DNA from: Azorinus chamasolen
Lineage: Eukaryota; Mollusca; Bivalvia; Cardiida; Solecurtidae
Assembly (NCBI GenBank): GCA_963576725.1
Contig: OY755252.1
Span: forward strand, 42,053,552 to 42,117,551
Direction of reading: 5' to 3'
DNA: 64,000 bases
Made by a program: the position numbers and the translations under genes
Shown here: positions 20,484-30,529 of the stretch, one piece after another
How the letters are laid out: every line of letters starts with the position of its first letter
How positions within the stretch are numbered: the first letter of the stretch is position 1
The notes under the pieces: generated by a model
What the model saw: only the letters and a program-made list of their open reading frames with translations
What the model was told of the DNA's origin: nothing
The model's database searches: none

Positions 20484-21412
20484 TTCATGTAGTAAGAAAT
20501 TATGACATTGATGATCATGATAATTAATCCATAAATATTAATGTAAGAAATTATGACATTGATGATCACGTGAGTATTTATGTAAGAAATTATGACATTG
20601 ACGATCATGATAATTAATCCATGAATACTCATGTAAAAAATTATGACATTGATGACATGTAAGAAATTATGACATTGATGATCATGATAATTAATCTGTG
20701 AGTATTCATGTGAGAAATTAATAGCATCATGAGTATTACTTGTTATAATAGCACTATGTCATGGATACAGAATGTTTTGGCAATGGCAGAAACTGTACAA
20801 TTGTATCTACATATTTATATCATATCATATGCAAACAGAGCAGGCCTTTGATCAGGAGTCGTCTGATCTGGTCAGGTGTGGATCCAGGATTTCAGATTAG
20901 GGATGGGGGGTGGGGGTGGGGGGGTGGGGTGGGGGTGGGGGGTTAGATTTTTATGTTTGATGACATAAATAAATCGTGTGCTTGTAATACATGTTGAAAA
21001 AGAGCTTAATTGGGTGAGGGAAATAAAACACTCCTACTGAATCATTGTTTTATTGATTTTAGTAGATACGGTAAAATCTCTCTATATATAACAACCACTA
21101 AATTACATCAATTAGTTTGTGTTAAAGGCAGGTGGCTGCTTAAAGCAATGTGAAAGTAAAATAGAACGCTCCAATGGGACCTTGCTTTAAGCAGCCACCT
21201 GCTCTAAATACCAACTAATTAACACAATTCAGTGGTCATTATAGAGAGGTTTTACTGTATATAGATCTAAAATATTAATTAAAAAAAATTGTTTTGGCAA
21301 TTTTAGGGGGGGGGGGGGGGGGGGCGTACAGCGGCTCCGTCCCCCTCTAAATCCGCGCCTGTGGGTCTTCTCTGCTTGCAAAGGCGTAGAAAGGCATATT
21401 TATGGAGTAAAG
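20484..21412 (+). mobile_element. hpB MITE with internal tandem expansion and nested element
   Basis: The block aagaaattatgacattga occurs at 20494, 20544, 20584, 20635 (one change) and 20661. This is an internal array built from hpB left-spacer sequence. The hairpin (gcaaacagagcagg ... gtcgtctgatctgg) is split by the G-rich element at 20873-21361. It resumes as gggtcttctctgcttgcaaa and ends tggagtaaagg. Confidence 0.78.
20873..21361. mobile_element. G-rich terminal-inverted-repeat element, copy 2
   Basis: Ends caggtgtggatcc and aaatccgcgcctg. It includes G-run stretches (20903-20942 and 21305-21324) with G-quadruplex potential, and a complete hpE-type unit at 21069-21257 (cggtaaaatctctctata ... 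tatagagaggttttactg, TA-flanked). It shares tttgatgacataaataaat with copy 1. It sits inside an hpB hairpin. Confidence 0.78.
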
Positions 21413-21537
21413 GCTGAATTTGCTGAATGTTTGTAATGAAATATTATGAAATAATTTTTGGCCATCTATAAGAGTCATCTGATTTGGGTCTTCTCTGCTT
21501 GTAAAAGCATTAAAATGTGTTTCTATCATGTAAACGG

Positions 21538-21795
21538 TTGATCCTTTCCCTGTTCTATGTTTATTTCAAATTTCAGTACCTACATGTACTTAATATTCAT
21601 GAACAAAATAGTTGACAAATAATGAAATATGGAAGTTGGAACATAGCCACTTTGGTAAGTAAAGAAACATACATGTATTTATAAAATTCCATTAACAAAC
21701 AGAGCATACCCTGACCAGACAGCTCCTATCGTCTGATCTGGGTATATTCTGTTTGCAGATGCATGAAAACATGTTTATAGAAAGGAAAGGGTTAA
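21538..21795 (+). mobile_element. hpB2 MITE
   Basis: It starts gatcctttccctgttctatg and ends gaaaggaaagggttaa. The tip is shortened (agctcctatcgtctg). Confidence 0.78.
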
Positions 21796-22081
21796 GTCCA
21801 GTGTATCTCTCTTGTATTTCAGGAAAGAAAAGAAAATTGTGAAAGAAATTGTATTGGATTGTTTGTCTTGTTTTCTTGGATGGTATCAGTGGGCACCAAT
21901 AATAGGAAATGTAACACAGGCTGGCAGTTTAGGACACACAATTGATTTTCGGGGGTAAATTCCATTGTACCGTTTGTAAACAGGCATGTGTATGTACAAT
22001 ACGTTATAGATTCTGAACGTAACGGTTCTTCATTATAAAGGCAAATATATATGTATATAGCTGGCAGTGTGGTGTTTTTCC
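21796..22081. other. no recognised feature
   Basis: Contains a good-looking acceptor (cttgtatttcag, 21821-21832) followed by 60 bp and a weak donor (gtatcag). The translated piece does not resemble the next kinesin segment, so it is not called an exon. Confidence 0.4.
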
Positions 22082-22200
22082 TTAACTCTTTACACGTAAG
22101 CGGTGAAATCGAGATAAATTATGTAAACCGTTTGGATCCAGAAGAGATGCTGAGTAACTCAGTGTCACAGTTTGACACACAATTGTATTTATCATGCAAC
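22082..22200 (+). mobile_element. hpF MITE, partial
   Basis: It starts ttaactctttacacgtaag and contains the hairpin remnant ccgtttggatccagaagag ... agtttgacac. Confidence 0.6.
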
Positions 22201-22579
22201 GTCACGAAATACAGTCACTTCCTACTAGCATAATATTTTCCACGTCGACGCTGTATTTTGTGAGGTATAGTGCATGTGTACTGACCCCACTGGGATGCAA
22301 GTTTGGTTCAGCCAAAAGGAGGAAAACAGGACGAAAAAGGCATAATTAAACATAAACATCAAATTTAACACATTTGCTCACCTTTGTCTCAACTATTTGT
22401 CCGGATAAAATGATTAATTAAATCAAGTTTGCTTATGTTGTAAAAGTCGATGACGTCACTGCACGTCCACATGACGTCACATATATCGCACTTACATGTA
22501 TTTTCATTCAGGGGACGAAACCGCTTTAGCAATCTTTCTTTTTCTTCATTTTCTCCATTTTTCTGGGTGTTGCATGATA
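22201..22579. other. unique stretch with two perfect CRE-like sites
   Basis: TGACGTCA occurs twice close together (near 22451 and 22472). No open frame or repeat hallmark. CREB/ATF binding is possible but unproven. Confidence 0.4.
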
Positions 22580-22730
22580 AAAGAATTACTATGCTAGTAG
22601 TTTGGAAGTTAAGCTGTATTTTGGCTCGTCAGAAAAGTAGTTAAATGCTCGCCAAGGCTCGCATTTAACAACTTTTCCAACTCGCCAAAATACAGCTGAA
22701 CTTCCAAACTACTAGCATAGTAATTCTTAT
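22580..22730. mobile_element. fold-back element, 151 bp
   Basis: The outer arms agaattactatgctagtag / ctactagcatagtaattct and the inner arms (aagttaaatgc-like / gcatttaacaact) pair along almost the whole length, so the entire element can fold as one hairpin. Confidence 0.8.
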
Positions 22731-22781
22731 GATTTTGAAGAAAAACGGAAGGAAAGTTATATTTCTAGACAACACTTACTA

Positions 22782-22980
22782 AAGTTTTAACCAGTTTCTC
22801 TGTTGAATATTCATGTAAGAAATAATGACTTCATGACTATTTACCTGTATCAATGACCAATGTACACAGGAGTTTTTGGAACTGGAAGAAACTGTAGGAC
22901 ATCTGTTATAATTTCATTGGCAAACAGAGCAGACCCTGATCAGACAGTTCCTATCAGAATATTCATCAAGTAAAGGGTTT
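22782..22980 (+). mobile_element. hpB MITE, right arm lost
   Basis: The left half is normal (ttgaatattcatgtaagaaa ... gcaaacagagcagaccctg). After agttcctatc it jumps to aatattcatcaagtaaaggg. Confidence 0.68.
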
Positions 22981-23003
22981 ATCATGGTTTATACCCCTCT
23001 TGC

Positions 23004-23222
23004 TTAACCCATTCCCTCATAGGTTATTGTTAGATCCAACCACTTTGAATAAATCTACCGAAAAGGAGCTTTAACTAATGTTTTGTAGTTTGAAACCATT
23101 GTGATAAATAGAGCTTTAAAAATTTTGCTCCTATAGGAGCAAATGCTCTATTTATCACAATGGTTTCAAAAAGTGATTTTTACAGAGGCGTAGAAAGGCG
23201 TATTTATGGAGGAAAGGGTTAA
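23004..23222 (+). mobile_element. hpA MITE, complete
   Basis: A TTAA-to-TTAA element of 219 bp. A short insertion (tttaaaaatt) lies in the left palindrome arm only. Confidence 0.87.
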
Positions 23223-23381
23223 ACAGTGTTTGGGTATTTGTGATTTTAATAGCAGTCTGACTAAAATGTTTGAAATCACTCAAAACATAAAAGACTTTCA
23301 AATAGTAAAACACTTTATTATAAGCATTATATCAACATAACCAGATCTCCATTGGAAAGTTTATTTACTCAGATTTTCTGA

Positions 23382-23612
23382 GTAAACTCATTGCATGCTA
23401 GCGGAGAGGTTTGATTACTAATGCAAACATTTTGATCCAGATGAGATGCAGAGTAATTTACTTGGCATCTCATAAGGATCCAAGCTGTTTGACTCTCTGG
23501 CTGTATTTTTGAAGAGAACTGGAAGAGGAAAATTTTTTGAGCATAAATTTAGCAGATGGCAAAGTTTTGCAGCAGAAGACAAATACTTAGTCTGCAGAGA
23601 GTTTAAAATATG
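23382..23612 (+). mobile_element. hpF MITE
   Basis: It starts taaactcattgcatgctagc. The hairpin is tttgatccagatgagatgc ... ggcatctcataaggatcc. The spacer includes gcagatggcaaagttttgc. Confidence 0.7.
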
Positions 23613-23618
23613 GGTGTA

Positions 23619-23828
23619 CAGTAGAAACCTGTCTTTAGCTGCCATCAACTTTTACAGAGGTCTAATTATGGGTCTGTAAGGCAGGTTGTAGCTTAATACA
23701 GGTCAAAAGTAATGCAGAAAGCTCCCATAGGAGCTTTTTGCATTACTTTTGTCCTGCATTAAGCAACCACCTACTTTTTAAGACTCGTATGTTCAGTAAA
23801 TGAATGACTGTTTAGGACAGGTTCTGAC
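23619..23828. mobile_element. hpE MITE, complete
   Basis: A 210-bp element with ends cagtagaaacctgtcttta and gtttaggacaggttctgac, flanked by TA. The hairpin tip is aaagctcccataggagcttt. Confidence 0.85.
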
Positions 23829-23994
23829 TATACATGGTTGTGGGCTGACTATTATGCTAAGTGCAACCTAACTAATGCAGGGCTATAGATAAGAAGCATG
23901 TTTTGTAAATATAATTAGGTATATCTTTTAAAAATAAACCTAGTTTGGATCCAGATGAGACACGGGGTAAGTTGTCTTATCAGGTAGTAAAGGC

Positions 23995-24520
23995 TTAACC
24001 CTTTACTCCATAATATGCTTTTCAACGCATTTGGAAACAGAGGGGACCCAGATCAGATGACTCCTGTAGGGGCCTCTGATCAGGGTCTGCTCTGTTTGCT
24101 TATGAAATAATATAGATCTGAGTGAGTGAGTGAGTTAATTGCAGACGGCACCCGCTTGAGACAAGTTATAGTGCTGCCTCACTGGAATGCCCCTACTGCT
24201 CCACCCAGTCACATTATCCTGACACGGGACGACCAGTCCTAGATCTACCCTTTTAATGTCGAGCATAGACAAGGGAGCTACTAGTACCAACTTTTAACGA
24301 CTTATGGTCTGTCGCAGTTGGAGATTGAATCTACGACCTTCCATACTGCAGGCGGACTCTCTACCACTGAGCCACGTGGCCTGTCTAATATAGATCTGAT
24401 TCTATGCTTTCTGCTGCGGTTAAATATTCCTGTGTTCATATATTATTATAACAATACAGCTAATTAATATGCATGATTTCATTACATCTTAAATATGAAT
24501 ATTCTTGGAGCAAAGGTTGA
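23995..24520 (-). mobile_element. hpB MITE interrupted by a SINE
   Basis: It starts TTAACCCTTTACTCCATAA. The hairpin is intact apart from the tip. The spacer is split at taatatagatctg, which is duplicated on both sides of the 24121-24385 insert. It ends ttcttggagcaaagg. Confidence 0.83.
24121..24385 (-). mobile_element. tRNA-derived SINE with 13-bp target duplication
   Basis: On the minus strand the head reads ggccacgtggctcagtggta, a polymerase III A box (+ strand 24364-24375), then a degenerate B box tagattcaatctc (24321-24332). A body of about 190 bp follows, and the tail is a TCAC-type simple repeat ((agtg)n at 24121-24134). The flanks taatatagatctg (24108-24120 and 24386-24398) are an exact 13-bp duplication, the mark of LINE-driven insertion. 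It is inserted in hpB and therefore younger than it. It is not a functional tRNA gene, because the head continues into a body. Confidence 0.85.
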
Positions 24521-24561
24521 GTATAACCTGTGTAACCGATCAGAGTTTTAGCAGACATGGC

Positions 24562-25013
24562 TTAACCCTTTGAATGGGGAACATGCATGTGCTGTCATTT
24601 GCAAACAGTGTTAGAACCAGATCAGAGGGCTCTTAGCCTCTTAACCCTTTCCCTCATAGGCTATCTTTAGATCCAACCTCTTTAAATGAATCTACCGAAA
24701 AGGAGCATTAACTGGAGAAAAGGAATTTTTTGAGAATTTTGTAGTTTTGAAGCCACTGTGATAAATAGAGTATTTGCTCCAATGGAGCGAATGCTCTATT
24801 TATCACAATGGTTTCAAAAAGTAATTTTTACAGAGGCATCAAATTACGTCAGTATGAGGAAATGGCTTAAAGGAGTCCTCTGATCAGGATCTGCACTGTC
24901 TGTCATTCAAAAACCTGTAGCAGGTTTAAGCCTTTCATAAAGGATGTCATGAACTTCACAGTGAAACTTGGATAGGCTATTCCACTTTGAAAATTCAGCA
25001 TTGAAAGGGTTAA
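24562..25013 (+). mobile_element. hpG MITE interrupted by hpA
   Basis: It runs from ttaaccctttgaatgggg to attgaaagggttaa. The hairpin loop region is split exactly at a TTAA that flanks the inserted hpA (24641-24870). Joining the flanks at one TTAA restores the hpG hairpin. Confidence 0.83.
24641..24870 (+). mobile_element. hpA MITE, complete, nested in hpG
   Basis: A 230-bp element bounded by TTAA on both sides inside an hpG copy. Several unpaired substitutions in the palindrome (gagtatttgctcc / ggagcgaatgctc). Confidence 0.9.
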
Positions 25014-25246
25014 TTCCAAACCACCTAATGGCCTGCATTTTTTTTTTTTTAAATAAATAGCGAGAAAATAGGCTTCTGACGGAGACATTTATTAAGTTTG
25101 GAGCATTGAGAACTAAATTATTGTAATGCATTCTTTAACTTGTATTTTAAGCAATTGCAGATGTGTAATCTAATAATTTCTTTCAAAACTACAATCATGT
25201 GAGTCAAACAGTCTGATCAATTCTTGAATCCCAATGAGACTTCATA

Positions 25247-25516
25247 CTAACCCTTTCCTTCATGAATATTCATGTAAGAAATAATGAAGTCAACGAATAT
25301 TAATTAAATTAATTTTGTTATAGTAGCACTTATGCACTTAACTTAAGGAAGTTTTGATCATGGCAGAAACTGGAGAATTAGATCTATATTATTTCATAAG
25401 CAAACAGAGCAGACCTCCAGATCAGACGGCTCCTATAGGAGCCGTATGATTTTGGACAATGGGTCTACTCTGTTTGCAAAGGCATAGAAAGGCGTATTTA
25501 TTGAGTAAATGATTAA
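25247..25516 (+). mobile_element. hpB MITE
   Basis: It starts ctaaccctttccttcatg and ends tattgagtaaatgattaa. The hairpin tip gacggctcctataggagccgt is intact; an 8-nt insertion is in the right arm. Confidence 0.82.
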
Positions 25517-25699
25517 TGACATTTCATCTAACTGAATACAAACTATTCGCAAAAGTTACCTGCGCTTTGCTAATTGAAGTGTAATTACAAGATGTAATTT
25601 CTGTGTCAAAGTGCCGTAAAACCCAACTCACTTAATCGCTCTTTTTACTTTGCTGCTGTTCTATGACAATACTTTGAGGAGAAATCTGACATTTTGGCT

Positions 25700-25983
25700 C
25701 TTTGAAATACGCCAATATTCACATTGTAAGATATAATGTTTTGTATCATGAATATTTATTAGCTGATTTTTATAGTGGTTTATGAACACAGGCATTTTTA
25801 GCCACGGCAGAAGCCACATAATCAGATCTATACAATTTCATAAGTAGACAACAGACCCTGATCAGACAGCTCTTATAGGAGTCATCTGATCTGGGTGTAC
25901 TCTGTTTGCAAATGCACGAAAAGGGTCTTCACTCAACTGTTTGCAAAGGCATAGACAGGCATATTTATGGAGTAAAGGGTTAA
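25700..25983 (+). mobile_element. hpB MITE with duplicated right end
   Basis: A left-eroded hpB with an intact hairpin. The right arm sequence is partly repeated (actctgtttgcaaatgcac and ctcaactgtttgcaaaggc) before the end tggagtaaagggttaa. Confidence 0.75.
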
Positions 25984-26385
25984 GGTATTGCAAGATATCA
26001 TCCGTAAAAAGTTAACTGTCTCGGCACTCAGTGGGGTGTGGACCAATTTGTATTGAACATCGAAAACAGTTTAAAGCTGTTTAGTAACAGGATGCCTCAT
26101 CAGGTCTGAGGATTCAAACTTTTTGGCATTTGTTTTACACAGTCATAGACAAGGGACTTGTTTAAAATTCATCATTTCTTCTGCAACTGATAGGGCTTAG
26201 CCAATGACTTGGTTTTCTTCAATTATGGAATTATGTCTTGATAAAAGGATTCATTGCCCAATATCAATCTATTTGACAAACTGTTTCTGGCTGGCAGACT
26301 GGCATTCTGATCATACTCAACAGATTGAATTGTTGATATCATAAGCATATATTTTCATTTCTTCTGTCTATTATGTATATCATTT
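25984..26385. other. hpF remnant in otherwise unrecognised sequence
   Basis: Around 26030-26130 the blocks aaacagtttaaagctgtt and atgcctcatcaggtctgagg suggest an old hpF copy. Nothing else was recognised. Confidence 0.4.
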
Positions 26386-26580
26386 CAGAGCTACAGAAAA
26401 GAGTGCATACCCAATTACTAAAATCGTCATTTCTCCACCAAGTTCTACATACTGTGACCACTCTTTAGAATTGTCTCTTCGAGACAATTCTAAAGAGTGG
26501 TGCCAGTATAGGGTTTGGTGGACAAATAAGGGAGCTATTCTTGAAAATGTTTAAATTTATGCACCTTTTCTGGAGCTCTG
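26386..26580. mobile_element. hpD MITE, complete
   Basis: It runs from cagagctacagaaaa to ttttctggagctctg with hairpin tip gtctcttcgagac. No convincing direct repeat flanks it. Confidence 0.8.
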
Positions 26581-26649
26581 TTAATTGATTTAATTCTTGT
26601 CATAAAACAAGGAAAGGCATTGCCATGGCAACAGAGTATCAGACATGGA

Positions 26650-26940
26650 AGATCTTAGCCAACAGAGCACAGAGGTCCACATCTGATGCGTAAATTCAAA
26701 TATTTTCAAGTATGACTTATTTATATCTCCACCAAACCCTATATTGTGACCACTTTAGAATCGTCTCTAAGAGACGATTCTAAACAGTGGTCCCACGATA
26801 GGGTTGATTTGAGTATGCACCATGCATTATCTGTAGCTCTGAGAGCCGACCCTGATCATATAGCTCCTGTACAGGAACAGTCTCATCTGTGTCTACACTG
26901 TTTGCATGAGAATAAAACTGCATATACATGAAGTAAAGGC
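26650..26940 (+). mobile_element. hpB-type MITE split by hpD
   Basis: The hairpin arm gccaacagagca is interrupted and resumes as gaccctgatcatatagctcc ... gtctacactgtttgc, ending atgaagtaaagg. The insert is the hpD copy 26670-26841. Confidence 0.7.
26670..26841. mobile_element. hpD MITE nested in hpB
   Basis: It runs from cagaggtccacatctga to ttatctgtagctctg. The flanks agagca / agagcc are a 6-bp direct repeat with one mismatch, and the host hpB sequence is restored when one copy is removed. Confidence 0.8.
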
Positions 26941-27386
26941 TTGTGGGTTTTTTCTTCAGAAAACCTAATTATAATCCTGTACTGTCCATTTCAATTTATT
27001 TTGTCACTGAATTTTAGTCGATATTTTTTTCATTTCGAGTCAGACTGACCTTAAATATACTTCATTTGATCGCATCGTTTTTCAGGAACTCCCATGCTAA
27101 ATATCCCTCAATATCATGCAGTAACAAGGAATAAACTGCCGAAAATGCATTTTCTATATGCTAATTCGAGCAGCTGTTTCTTTGCAAATGGCCGCCGTAT
27201 GTATGGATCGTGGAGCATGTAATTTTTCAACAGGGGTGAATTGCATACTGATATGAATGTATGACGTCAACTTTTAAGAGCTATAATTACCCTTAGTTAA
27301 ATTCGAACGTTCCACTCGACGTCAATCGTCCGCCATTTGCAATTTGAAATGAACGTGTTTACAATGGGAAAACATTGTTTTTATGC
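26941..27386 (+). promoter_or_regulatory. CpG-containing unique stretch, possible promoter
   Basis: Non-repetitive and richer in CpG than its surroundings between 27170 and 27340 (ggccgccgtatg, tcgaacgttccactcgacg, cgtccgccatttgc). The two gccgcc / ccgcc motifs are YY1-like and form a loose inverted pair (gcaaatggcc / gccatttgc). It precedes a candidate first exon. It could equally be part of an unrecognised element. Confidence 0.3.
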
Positions 27387-27481
27387 ATGAAATCTTTATT
27401 TAAAGATGGATTCAAGGGAAACTCGGACACAGAGTTCCTGAAAGACGATGACACAAGTGGTTTAAATTTGATCTCGATCCG
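27387..27481 (+). CDS. candidate first coding exon, unknown protein
   Basis: An ATG at 27387 opens 31 codons of ordinary, mixed composition (MKSLFKDGFKGNSDTEFLKD...) and then two bases before a canonical donor (gatccg then gtaagaaa). Without splicing the frame would stop one codon later (TAA), exactly as expected at a true exon border. There is a short upstream frame (ATG at 27348). I do not recognise the protein, no second exon was found, and a chance open frame of this length is not rare. Confidence 0.3.
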
Positions 27482-27769
27482 GTAAGAAATGAAAAAAAAT
27501 CTCGATTCAAATTCAGTGACAAAGTAAATTGAAATGGACAGTAGCTTCTTTTTGGAACTTTGTGTGTGCATTATAGAAAGCAATGTAAAGAGATAATGTG
27601 TGCAATTTAAATTTGTTCGTTGTTTTCTTCATTTTGGTATGTTAACTTAATTGATAAAATTGTAGAGGAAGTAATTTGGCAGTAGGGAATTTCTTCTGTT
27701 GTTTGCAATATTTCAATTACATGATGCAAACATCTGAATGTCATTATCCTGTTGAAAAAAGAAAAATAT

Positions 27770-27836
27770 GCCTTTTAACCATCTGCAAACAGAGTAGATC
27801 CAGATCAGATTACTCCTGTAGGGTGATCTTCAATAA
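27770..27836. mobile_element. hpB hairpin fragment
   Basis: The left arm aaccatctgcaaacagag ... tactcctgtagggtgatc remains; the rest is missing. Confidence 0.5.
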
Positions 27837-27847
27837 AGCGGGTCATT

Positions 27848-28096
27848 GTTTCTTCTTTCCTTCATACGAATGCTTTTCCTTGCCTTTGCAAACAAAGTAG
27901 ACCCAGATCAGACAGCTCCTGCAGTAGCCCTCTAATTAGGGTCTCACAGTCTGTTTGCTTTAATGAAATCATAAAAGGTATAACTGTATAGTTAATCTGC
28001 CAGCACCAAAAATTCACATGTACACATGCCATTATAAAAATTCAGCTAATAAATATTCATGATCTCTCACATGAATATTCAACAGGGAAAGGGTTA
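27848..28096 (-). mobile_element. hpB/hpB2 MITE
   Basis: It starts tctttccttcatacgaatg and ends caacagggaaagggttaa. The hairpin tip is gctcctgcagtagccc. Confidence 0.78.
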
Positions 28097-28106
28097 AAGA
28101 TAGGAG

Positions 28107-28416
28107 CCAGGGTACATGCTTATAAAACTTTTAGTTGAGTCTGAGTTTGTTCTCAAGTTTTTGATTGGTCAGATTTGAGCCTTTGGCTCAAATCTGACCA
28201 ATCAAAAGCTTGAGAACTCTAATCTGACCAATCAAAAGCTTGAGAACTCTAATCTGACCAATCAAAAGCTTGAGAACTCTAATATGATCAATCAAAAGCT
28301 TGAGAACAAAGGCTCAAATCTGACCAATCGAAAGCTTGAGAACTCTAATCTGACCAATCAAAAGCTTGAGAACAAACTCAGACTCAACTAAAAAGCTTTA
28401 TAAGCATGGACCCTGG
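28107..28416. mobile_element. fold-back element with 30-bp tandem units
   Basis: It runs from ccagggtacatgcttataaa to ttataagcatggaccctgg. The left arm (tgagtctgagtttgttctc ... ctttggctcaaatctgacc) is mirrored on the right. The block aatctgaccaatcaaaagc, part of a 30-bp unit, is repeated about six times on the right side only, so the arms are asymmetric. Confidence 0.82.
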
Positions 28417-28888
28417 TTAACCCTGTTCTATGTTTATTCCAAATTTCAATACCTACTGAATATCATGCAAAAATAGTTACAATAAAACATGGAAGGTAGA
28501 ACATTGTAGCCATTTTAACCCTTTCCCTGATATAAACGTGTTTTCACACATTTGCAAACAGAGTAGACCCAGATCAGATGGCTCCTATAGGATCAGGGTC
28601 TGCTCTGTTTGCTTATAGAATTTGATAGATCTGTTTCTTTGGTTTCTAAAATGGCTACAAAGTTCCACCTTTGATATTTCATTATAACTATTTGTACATG
28701 AATATTCAGTAGGTATTGAAATTTTGAATAAACATAGAACAGGGAAAGGGTTAAAAAGTAAAGAAGCAAATCTTTCAAATTCCATTAGCAAACAGAGCAG
28801 ATCCTAATAAGATGGCTCCTATAGGATCTGATCTGGGTCTACTTTATTTGCAAATGCATGAAAACACATTTATATGAAGGAAAGGTTA
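28417..28888 (+). mobile_element. hpB2 MITE interrupted by another hpB2
   Basis: It starts ttaaccctgttctatgttt and ends tatgaaggaaaggtta. It is split at a TTAA by the reverse copy at 28515-28754. The tip of its own hairpin is partly deleted. Confidence 0.83.
28515..28754 (-). mobile_element. hpB2 MITE nested in hpB2
   Basis: A TTAA-to-TTAA element of 240 bp in reverse orientation inside a copy of the same family. Confidence 0.88.
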
Positions 28889-28954
28889 CTGGTATTGCAA
28901 TCAGTATAGATCCAGATCCTCCATGTTTCAGAATTCTCTGGCAGATTATACCTT

Positions 28955-29204
28955 CTAACCCTTGTCTTGCTGAATTTTAAAATACATTTCTCCTTCTTTA
29001 CCCATGTCCTGTTGTATAATTACATACATCTTCACTGTCTACAATTATTTCTCTGTGCAATCACTGCTGTGGAGTGCACTGGTTGCACAATCAACTTGTA
29101 AATAGTGCAGACCCTGATGAGACAGCTCCTGCAGGAGCTGTCTCATCTGGGTCTTCACTATTTACCGGTAGGTATATTGACGTGAATAGCAAGCAAAGGG
29201 TTAA
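28955..29204 (+). mobile_element. hpC MITE, copy 1
   Basis: A 250-bp element starting ctaacccttgtcttgctg (first T of TTAA mutated) and ending caagcaaagggttaa. Hairpin: gagacagctcctgcaggag and its mirror. This is the most diverged of six hpC copies. Confidence 0.88.
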
Positions 29205-29229
29205 CCCATAGCCAAATGATCTATGAGTG

Positions 29230-29470
29230 AACTGATTACTCAATGAATATTCATTAACTTAATTTCTGTAATGTAAATAATTAAAAGGGAATTGTTGGCT
29301 TATACAATACTGTAGGATCAGATCTATATAATTCCATAAGCAAGCAGCTGACCTACAGGAGCTGTCTGATCTGGATCTACTATGTTTGCAAAGGTGTAAA
29401 AAGGTGTTTTGTATGACAAATAGGTTTAATACAGAATGGACATTTTGAACATTCATCATTGAAAGAGTTC
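29230..29470 (+). mobile_element. hpB MITE joined to an hpG end
   Basis: An hpB with a shortened hairpin (cagctgacctacaggagctg) is followed at 29430-29470 by an hpG right end (aatggacattttgaaca, cattgaaagagttc). Confidence 0.6.
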
Positions 29471-29504
29471 AACTCTTTTGGCATGATCTGATATTTTTAT
29501 CTGC

Positions 29505-29688
29505 AAACAGAGCTACAGATAACGGTGCTGTATACTCAAATACTAAAATCAACATTTTTTTCTCCAAACCCTATGTTATGATCACTCTTTGGAATCGTCT
29601 CAAAGAGAGTTTGTATCTTGATGAGATGCTAAGTTCCTTGGTGTTTCATCTGGATCCAAACTGTTTGCAAACATGATCACATATTTAA
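29505..29688. mobile_element. hpD left half joined to hpF hairpin
   Basis: The hpD from cagagctacagataac to the palindrome centre (ggaatcgtctcaaagaga) switches to an hpF hairpin half (cttgatgagatgctaagt ... catctggatccaaactgtt). Confidence 0.6.
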
Positions 29689-29689
29689 T

Positions 29690-29905
29690 TTAACCCTTTC
29701 CTTTGTGCAGATACTTTTTCACACCTTTGCAAAAAGAGTAGACCCAGATAATCTATCTGATCAGGGTCTGCTCTGTTTTGCCAATGATTCTATAGTTTCT
29801 ATCACAGTAGAATATTCCCGTATTGATAATGCCATTAAAATTCATCTAATTAATATTCTTGATGTAAATATTTCTTACTAAATGTTCGTGAGATATTAAA
29901 GGCTA
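29690..29905 (-). mobile_element. hpB MITE, tip deleted
   Basis: It starts ttaaccctttcctttgtgc and keeps agagtagacccagataatc ... tgatcagggtctgctctg. The right end is eroded. Confidence 0.7.
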
Positions 29906-29946
29906 AATGCAGCCAGCCATAATTAGGAGATACTTTCCAGCAACTG

Positions 29947-30175
29947 TTAACCATTTCAGTGTTCAGTATTCATGTAAGAAAACAGCATGTGAATTTATTA
30001 GCTCAGTTTTTATAATGTAAACTTTTCTAGGGAATTTTTTTGCTTTAACAAAAACTGTTGAATCAGATTGTATATCATGTAAAAAGCAACCAGAGCAGAC
30101 CCTGATAGTAGCCATCTGATCTGGGTCTACTCTTTTTGCAAATGCGTTGTGTGAATATATGAGGGAAAAGGTTGC
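29947..30175 (+). mobile_element. hpB MITE
   Basis: It starts ttaaccatttcagtgttcag and ends atgagggaaaaggttgc. The hairpin tip is shortened. Confidence 0.72.
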
Positions 30176-30225
30176 ATGATTGAAATAATACATCTAATAT
30201 GCTGTCTGCTAAAATAATTTGAGCA

Positions 30226-30441
30226 TTAAACCGTTACCTGTTCAATATTCATGTAAGAAATAATGATATCACAAATATATACTAGCTCACTTTTAATAAT
30301 ATTTTGACAGAAACAATAAAATCATACATGTATCTATATTGTTCTGTATAATTAAACAGAGCAGACCCCAAGAAGCCTTCTGATCTGGATCTGCACTGTT
30401 TGCAAAGGCATGAAAAGCATTTCTATGAGGGAAAGGGTTAA
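30226..30441 (+). mobile_element. hpB MITE
   Basis: A TTAA-to-TTAA element of 216 bp. The hairpin tip is deleted (agaccccaagaagccttctg). Confidence 0.76.
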
Positions 30442-30529
30442 TGTTTTATGTTTATGGTACATGTTAATGATTTTAGTGCCACTTTATAAGGAGGAAGCAG
30501 TTTGGATTAGTTTGATAGTAAGCTTGAAC

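Noticed and set aside
21826..21893. Possible kinesin exon 3 after cttgtatttcag
   Set aside because: The phase fits, but the peptide (KEKKIVKEIVLDC...) does not match the conserved motor segment expected next, and the donor is weak.
24320..24385. tRNA gene on the minus strand
   Set aside because: A and B boxes are present, but the arms do not form a full cloverleaf, and the sequence continues into a SINE body with target duplication.
28107..28416. CRISPR-like array
   Set aside because: The 30-bp units are directly adjacent without spacers and lie in a eukaryotic fold-back element.
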